From assembly GCA_002730875.1 (NCBI GenBank), contig PCBI01000005.1, positions 496,001-560,000 on the forward strand: DNA of 64,000 nucleotides, read 5' to 3'. Of the stretch, positions 59,610 through 64,000 are shown one piece after another. Position 1 is the first letter of the stretch. Each line of letters begins with the position of its first letter. The notes under the pieces were generated by a model, which ran no database searches, was not told the origin of the DNA, and saw nothing but the letters and a program-made list of their open reading frames with translations. The translations under genes and the position numbers were made by a program. This stretch comes from Spirochaetaceae bacterium (lineage in GTDB: Bacteria; Spirochaetota; Leptospiria; Leptospirales; Leptonemataceae).

Positions 59610-60949
59610 CTGGAGCCTCCGTTGTTTTCGCTTCCATGGTTGCTATGGTTGGACTCTCCGGTTTTTTCTGCCGGTTCCGGGTCCTTCGAGCCCTGGGAAT
59701 GGCCAGCATGGGAATCGAAGCTCTGGAACGATGACTTTAGCTGCGCTTCGGAATCGATCAGGAATGTTCCGTGATCCACTACGAGTTCCCCTTCTTCCAG
59801 GCCTTCCAGAATGACCACGCCTTCGTCCAGTTCAGGTCCTATTTCCACTTCACGGACCTGTAGTTTTCCTTCTCCGCGATGAACGAATACATAACGGGTC
59901 TGACCGTTATCGACGATGGAAGACCTGGGAACGATGAGTGAATCACCCAGGGGCACCGAGATATCCACGTGAACGAAGGAATCCGGTCGGATCTCGCCGC
60001 CGGCGTTTCGCACGAGAATTCGGGCATCAATGGTTCTGGTAGTAGATCCTACCACAGGCGACAGGGATATCACTTCGCCGGTAAAACCTTCACTCCTGGT
60101 TCCGGGGATGTGAACTCTGGCCTTGTAGCCGGGCTTTACCGCCCCTACATCGGATTCGTAAAGCGTAGCATAGACCCAGACGGGCCCTCCGTCCCTGGGA
60201 TTGTACAGGCTTTCGTAGGCTGCTCTGTATCGTGTAATGTTTGCGATCTCTCTACCGCCCATGCCCAAAAGCTTTAACCTGGAAATGGCCGCTTCTCTAA
60301 GCGATGGATCCCGATACACCATCAGGTACTCTTTTACAGCCACGCCAAGTTCGGGATCGAAAGCCCCCCGACCGGTAGTTTCTATATGAAAGCTGGCGTC
60401 GATTCGCTTCGCAGGACTGTAGGACACTCCGATTAGCTGCTGTCTTTCTGCGCTTACATTGATCGTAGGGCCTTTGCGCTTGTTCGCATCGTCCCCTTCG
60501 CCCTCGGCGCTTTCGTTGTCCTTTTGGGTGCCATCCGACTCGCCATCCATGGATCCCGAGTCGCCTTTGTCTTTCGAGTCCATCTCGGAGTGGTCGTGAC
60601 CTTCCAGCATCACAGGAACCAGATCCATGTTACAAATGGGACATTGCCCGGGCCCGTATTCCTTGATCTGAGGATGCATGGGACAGGTATAATGCGATAT
60701 TCCCTGCTCTTTGAGCTTTTCTTCCGGACTCTTACCGCATTGCAAAGCGATAGCCCCGGATAAGACGAAGAGCGACAACAGCAAAAGGAATGTTTTCCTT
60801 GTTCTCAGCTTCGCATTTAGAATGGAACCGGCGTTCTTGATGCTCGGCTGAAATAGGCCAGATAAATCTGATGCGCGATTCGCTTCGATTCCGGAGGAAT
60901 TCTGCTGCCGTGAATCCCCTCCGTTAGAATTTGTCCGTTTAGTTCTCAT
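59606..60949 (-). CDS. cusB: CusB-type periplasmic adaptor with heavy-metal-binding domain
   Basis: The product has about 447 residues. After a basic leader, a lipobox-like segment (LSGAIALQC) anchors it. An HMA-like YHMP segment (HYTCPMHPQIKEYGPGQCPI, CNMDLVPV) binds metal. The adaptor core follows with lipoyl/barrel segments (GLYVYATLYESDVG-like region, PGYKARVHIPG). The C-terminus is His-rich (SHAGHSQGSKD, NHSNHGSENN), which may bind metal. It links CusA to CusC. The ATG at 60949 has GGCAGG 5 nt upstream; ATG 60967 is the alternative. Confidence 0.93.
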   Translation of the reverse strand: MRTKRTNSNGGDSRQQNSSGIEANRASDLSGLFQPSIKNAGSILNAKLRTRKTFLLLLSLFVLSGAIALQCGKSPEEKLKEQGISHYTCPMHPQIKEYGPGQCPICNMDLVPVMLEGHDHSEMDSKDKGDSGSMDGESDGTQKDNESAEGEGDDANKRKGPTINVSAERQQLIGVSYSPAKRIDASFHIETTGRGAFDPELGVAVKEYLMVYRDPSLREAAISRLKLLGMGGREIANITRYRAAYESLYNPRDGGPVWVYATLYESDVGAVKPGYKARVHIPGTRSEGFTGEVISLSPVVGSTTRTIDARILVRNAGGEIRPDSFVHVDISVPLGDSLIVPRSSIVDNGQTRYVFVHRGEGKLQVREVEIGPELDEGVVILEGLEEGELVVDHGTFLIDSEAQLKSSFQSFDSHAGHSQGSKDPEPAEKTGESNHSNHGSENNGGSR

Positions 60950-62567
60950 GATAACCTGCCTCTGCATTTAGCAGAAAAGTGTTTGTTAATTCGCTTCTTT
61001 CAATTATCCAGAGAGCGATTTGTTCTTCCAGAGCGAGCTTCTGCAAATTGACCTGGTAATAGGCATTCCAGGCCTGTATCACACTTGTGAAGTCCGCGGA
61101 GCCGCCCTGATAAGACAGCACCGATGAACGTCGGGCCGTCCATGCATTGGGAACCAGCCGATTGTTAAAGATTGATTCCCGGCTACGTCCCTTTTGGATC
61201 TTTTCATCCAGACTGGAAATCTTCGCTCGGATCTGACGCTCCACGTCCAGCTGCTCCAGACGGGCGGCCTTTCGCTCTTTATCGGTGGCTTCCACCTGAT
61301 TGTGGTTGGAAAGTCCGGACCAGAGAGGCACTCGGATCGATATTCCGAGCTTGTATGTAGTTTGTTTTCCGGTACCGGACGGATAGATGAGATTCCGGTC
61401 TTCTTTTCCGTAGGCCGCGAAAACCCCAAGATCCGGAGTGTAGTTCAGTCTTGCCAGGGTGTCCCGGGATTCGGCTTCCCGCTGCATTGCGCGAATGCGT
61501 GCCACAAGAGGCAACGCTTCTACTGAGTACTGGCGGTTTTGAATATCCTTCAGGTATTGCCTGTATGCCTGCTTGCTCAGAAGATACGCCTGCACTCCAT
61601 TTTCTGTTTCTGAAGGCTGAGTCCTGGATTCCGGTTCGCCGGCATCGGTTATGCGAAAGTAGTCCAGTTCTTCCTTGATTGCCTCCAGCTCTCCTTCCAG
61701 CATTTCGGCCTTCTCGCGAAAGGAATCTGCCTGAACCCGGGCCAGCGAAACGTCCGAAAGACTGCCTTTACCGGCCCCGTAGCGCGCCCGCGCAATACCT
61801 TCCAGCGCACCCGCGGCACCTGCCAGTTCGCGAGTCAGCCGTAAGCTCTCGGCGGTGCGGTGGTATCGTGCGAGAAGTCCCAGAAGCTTTCCCAGAACCT
61901 GGTTGCGACTCATTAGAAAGGCAAATCCCTTCTGGTCCGCTTTGTATTCCTGGATGTTGGCCTGGGCGGTCAGTTTACCCGGAAACGGTATAGGCTGGGT
62001 AATTTGTAACTCATAGCTGGTGGCATCCTTCCGGCTATAGTTGGTTGGATAGGCGGCTCGCTCCTCCTGATTTCCACTACCCCGGCTGATGCGAACTTCA
62101 GGATCCGGATACACGAAGTCTGTAAACGTGGCCCGGTCTTTCTCCGCTGAATGACGCAGGCTTTCCTTTAATATGCCCGGGTGCAGCTTTAGCTGGGTCC
62201 ATAGCCTTTGCTCGAATTCGGAACCAAATCCCTGGGACTGTCCGTTCCGTGTCTCGGCAGCACTCGTATCCGAGCTTTCGTGATCACTCTGAGGCTGCGA
62301 TGAAAGATGATCCGGGAAGCCCAGCAATGCGCCCAATATCAGCGCCAGTGCGCCTATGCGCCCCACGAAGGTAGGTGCCTGGCCAATGCAACGGCGGACG
62401 GTTCCACTCCGCCGTCTGGCATCTTTTGATTCGGGCACCGCCCTGGAGGTCGCCACCGAAAACAGACCGCAGTATTGCAGTACGGACGTCCTGGTTCGAG
62501 GTAGTCGAAATAGAGATTGTGGCGTGGCGCGAAATGGACGGACGCGCGCACAGGTATAATTGTACAT
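60939..62567 (-). CDS. cusC: CusC/TolC-type outer-membrane efflux channel
   Basis: The product has 542 residues. Long coiled-coil helices (EYKADQKGFAFLMSRNQVLG, LLARYHRTAESLRLTRELAG, ISSLDEKIQKGRSRES) and the repeated inner motifs typical of TolC-like channels are present (LQITQPIPFPGKL, SIRVPLWSGLSN). AGGAG lies 7 nt before the ATG at 62567, supporting this start, yet about 65 Arg-rich residues precede the hydrophobic signal (GRIGALALILGALLGF). A GTG at 62366 directly before the signal is an alternative. It forms the outer exit of the CusCBA pump. Confidence 0.9.
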   Translation of the reverse strand: MYNYTCARVRPFRATPQSLFRLPRTRTSVLQYCGLFSVATSRAVPESKDARRRSGTVRRCIGQAPTFVGRIGALALILGALLGFPDHLSSQPQSDHESSDTSAAETRNGQSQGFGSEFEQRLWTQLKLHPGILKESLRHSAEKDRATFTDFVYPDPEVRISRGSGNQEERAAYPTNYSRKDATSYELQITQPIPFPGKLTAQANIQEYKADQKGFAFLMSRNQVLGKLLGLLARYHRTAESLRLTRELAGAAGALEGIARARYGAGKGSLSDVSLARVQADSFREKAEMLEGELEAIKEELDYFRITDAGEPESRTQPSETENGVQAYLLSKQAYRQYLKDIQNRQYSVEALPLVARIRAMQREAESRDTLARLNYTPDLGVFAAYGKEDRNLIYPSGTGKQTTYKLGISIRVPLWSGLSNHNQVEATDKERKAARLEQLDVERQIRAKISSLDEKIQKGRSRESIFNNRLVPNAWTARRSSVLSYQGGSADFTSVIQAWNAYYQVNLQKLALEEQIALWIIERSELTNTFLLNAEAGYHEN

Positions 62568-62607
62568 ATAGAACTCCTGCTTGATTCAACGATTCGAGCA
62601 GCAGTTC

Positions 62608-63093
62608 TTAGTTCAGGAAGGTCTGATTTTTCAGATGGAGCCGTAGGCCGTCGGGAGGGCCGGATTGAAAATCGACGATTTCCGTGCGATAGGTAGCCAA
62701 CTCCAGCGGCTGTCTTACCGCGGCGGCAAGTCGGTCCAGAAGGACCTCGTTAATGGAAAGCGCCGGAGAAAACGGAGCATCGGTTACCGTTTCGTCGTTG
62801 CAGCAACTGGCGCCTGATGCGGGTGCATCGGTCTGATCTTGCGATTTTTCGCCGTGGCAGGGTTGTCCGTGGTTTTGGCCGGACCGGGAGTCTGTAGAAA
62901 CGACGGAAGCAGTGGTAGTGGCCCTTCCAGTATCTATCCGGGATGACTCACTGTGCTGAGCTGCAGACGGCGTTTCGGCCTCGGCCTGACCGGCCATGGT
63001 ATGCGCGCATAGATCCGCAGGGCAAAAAATCAGCCGAAAAACAATGGCCGCACCCAGTAGGGGCCCGGTGGTTCTGTAAACCAGGTTGCGCAC
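62608..63093 (-). CDS. Exported small Cys/His protein, first gene of copper island
   Basis: The product has 161 residues: a hydrophobic N-terminus (TTGPLLGAAIVFRLIFC), a Ser/Thr/Ala-rich low-complexity middle with HGQPCHGEKSQDQTDAP and a SCC pair, and a C-terminal segment (LHLKNQTFLN). Cys and His placement resembles DUF2946-like proteins that accompany metal operons, though I am not sure of the family. It precedes cusC by 40 bp. The start is a GTG directly after a palindrome, so the true start may be further in. Confidence 0.6.
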   Translation of the reverse strand: MRNLVYRTTGPLLGAAIVFRLIFCPADLCAHTMAGQAEAETPSAAQHSESSRIDTGRATTTASVVSTDSRSGQNHGQPCHGEKSQDQTDAPASGASCCNDETVTDAPFSPALSINEVLLDRLAAAVRQPLELATYRTEIVDFQSGPPDGLRLHLKNQTFLN

Positions 63094-63097
63094 TATA

Positions 63098-63130
63098 GTT
63101 AGCTAACGACCCGTGCAAGCAAAGTGTCAA
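63098..63130 (-). promoter_or_regulatory. Candidate control region of the copper island
   Basis: On the minus strand a perfect -35 box TTGACA (63130-63125) is followed by a perfect 10-bp palindrome, GTTAGCTAAC (63107-63098), just before the first gene. No -10 box at normal spacing matches well, which would fit an activator-dependent promoter or an operator overlying it. Confidence 0.4.
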
Positions 63131-63222
63131 CAATTTTTTGTCCGGACTCAGGAAGTTGGCACGGGTCGGCAGCCGGCTACAGGGCGGGCATTGCCGTTCA
63201 GAAATCAACGCGCGATTCTATC

Positions 63223-63891
63223 TCAGCCCGCGAGCAGTGGAGCTCTTCGCAGTCCAGCTTCGTCGGTGAAAACACCCTTGAAATTGGAAAGCGTTCGTAG
63301 CGCACTCAGATGTTGCTTTTTGTTCACTGTATAGAAGTAGAGGTCGAATTCGGAGTAGGCCTGGATGGAATTTGAAAAGGCCAGAATCTCTTCCCCGCGA
63401 TACGGCAAATGCAATCGGTTATTCCTGAACGGAAACAGGGCCGCTTCGGGTTGCTGGATCTCGCTGAAGAGATAACCGGACTCGAAGCCCAAATTCAGAG
63501 CCTCGTTTACCACGCTCCAGTTGAACGAGGATACGATGGGCTGGCGGAAATCCAGCAATTTATGCCTTACTCGGTGCAGTGTTTCTGCATCATCCTTGAT
63601 CTCAAAATTGATCTGAAGCTCGGAGTCGGCATATCGCTTGTGGAACCTATCAAACGTCATAAGCCCCGGAAGGACTCGCTGAAACTCCGGCAGGGTAAGA
63701 TCGCAAACCCGCTCATCGATCTGAAACATTCGAAAAAGAGTGTCATCGTGGAACAGAACGATGTGTCCGTCCTTCAGTCGAACCAGGTCCAATTCCAGAG
63801 CCCGAAAGCCCAGCCGGATGGCCTCATCGAAAGCGGCTTCGGTGTTTTCGGTATGGTGGCGGTGCATCCCGCGGTGGGCATAGAGTATCAT
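63223..63891 (-). CDS. Glycerophosphodiester phosphodiesterase
   Basis: A cytoplasmic GDPD-family enzyme of 222 residues that hydrolyses glycerophosphodiesters to glycerol 3-phosphate and an alcohol. The active-site elements AHRGMHRHHTENTEAAF, ALELDLVRLKDGHIVLFHDD and later INFEIK match the family (His, Glu, Asp and the second His). The ATG at 63891 gives the usual N-terminus (MILYAHRG); a TTG at 63954 would add 21 residues. No signal peptide. Confidence 0.9.
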   Translation of the reverse strand: MILYAHRGMHRHHTENTEAAFDEAIRLGFRALELDLVRLKDGHIVLFHDDTLFRMFQIDERVCDLTLPEFQRVLPGLMTFDRFHKRYADSELQINFEIKDDAETLHRVRHKLLDFRQPIVSSFNWSVVNEALNLGFESGYLFSEIQQPEAALFPFRNNRLHLPYRGEEILAFSNSIQAYSEFDLYFYTVNKKQHLSALRTLSNFKGVFTDEAGLRRAPLLAG

Positions 63892-63985
63892 AAGCGGCAG
63901 TTGCCTTTTTCGTCGTCTTTGCCCGTTACGGATATATGACAATCCGAATAACAATTAATGTAGGGCGGTTTCAGAAAAAGTTAAC

Positions 63986-64000
63986 GGAGAATTGCGATGC
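63986..64000 (+). other. Probable start of a rightward gene at window edge
   Basis: GGAG at 63986-63989 lies 7 nt before an ATG at 63997-63999. This is a good ribosome-binding site and start for a gene divergent from the GDPD gene; the coding part lies outside the window. Confidence 0.4.

Noticed and set aside
1..64000. Mobile element, prophage or CRISPR array
   Set aside because: No transposase, integrase or phage genes, no terminal inverted repeats with target duplications and no regularly spaced repeats with unique spacers were found.

Overview
The window is a chromosome segment from a diderm (outer-membrane) bacterium of moderate GC content, estimated by eye at about 52-55%. The evidence for an outer membrane is a barrel-like protein ending in Phe, a CusCBA efflux system and many lipoproteins with relaxed lipoboxes. 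A 7TM-SpoIIE phosphatase, a CsgG-type lipoprotein and abundant lipoproteins and secreted proteins of unknown function suggest a spirochaete of the Leptospirales (Leptonema/Turneriella-like). That placement is inference, not proof. I saw no transposase, integrase, prophage or CRISPR array.

Layout. 0-15 kb holds mixed housekeeping and envelope genes: the 3' end of an asparagine synthetase gene, a barrel-like protein divergent from engB, a lipoprotein hydrolase, a coupled DUF2157/GDYXXLXY pair, the SpoIIE phosphatase, tRNA-Arg(CCU) abutting prfA, and an ABC-F ATPase. 15.5-17 kb is an ECF sigma operon (small membrane protein, sigma factor, zinc-type anti-sigma). 17.7-31 kb holds a cytochrome P450 overlapping truD, a metallo-beta-lactamase-fold lipoprotein that has lost most metal ligands, a MutM/Fpg homologue lacking two canonical residues, valS with a Lys/Ala-rich insertion, an unlisted clpP remnant, a TetR regulator divergent from a DUF4281 membrane operon with palindromic sites between them, and an alpha-carbonic anhydrase lipoprotein. 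31-39 kb holds an NCS2 purine permease joined to a lipoprotein with heptad repeats, a proline iminopeptidase, a hybrid histidine kinase and purD.

39-46.4 kb is an uninterrupted leftward operon of 11 overlapping genes for a multisubunit cation/proton antiporter. The first eight follow the order of the archaeal Mbh membrane arm (E, F, G, DUF4040, MbhE, B, C, D). Two further D-type ion-translocating subunits and a 71-residue two-helix protein follow. No full MnhA and no hydrogenase genes are present. A good sigma70-like promoter precedes the operon, and a perfect 12-bp inverted repeat lies upstream of that.

47-52 kb carries a hypothetical gene, DUF423, a CsgG-like lipoprotein, a tandem PhnB/VOC protein, pfkB and a hotdog thioesterase. 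52-63.1 kb is a leftward copper/silver resistance island: an exported Cys/His protein, CusC, CusB, CusA, a CopB-type P-ATPase with an 11-unit His-rich repeat, a Met/His-rich lipoprotein, YnfA, and an ECF sigma factor with a Cys-rich tail that could be the metal sensor for the whole island. A glycerophosphodiester phosphodiesterase gene and the probable first codon of a rightward gene close the window.
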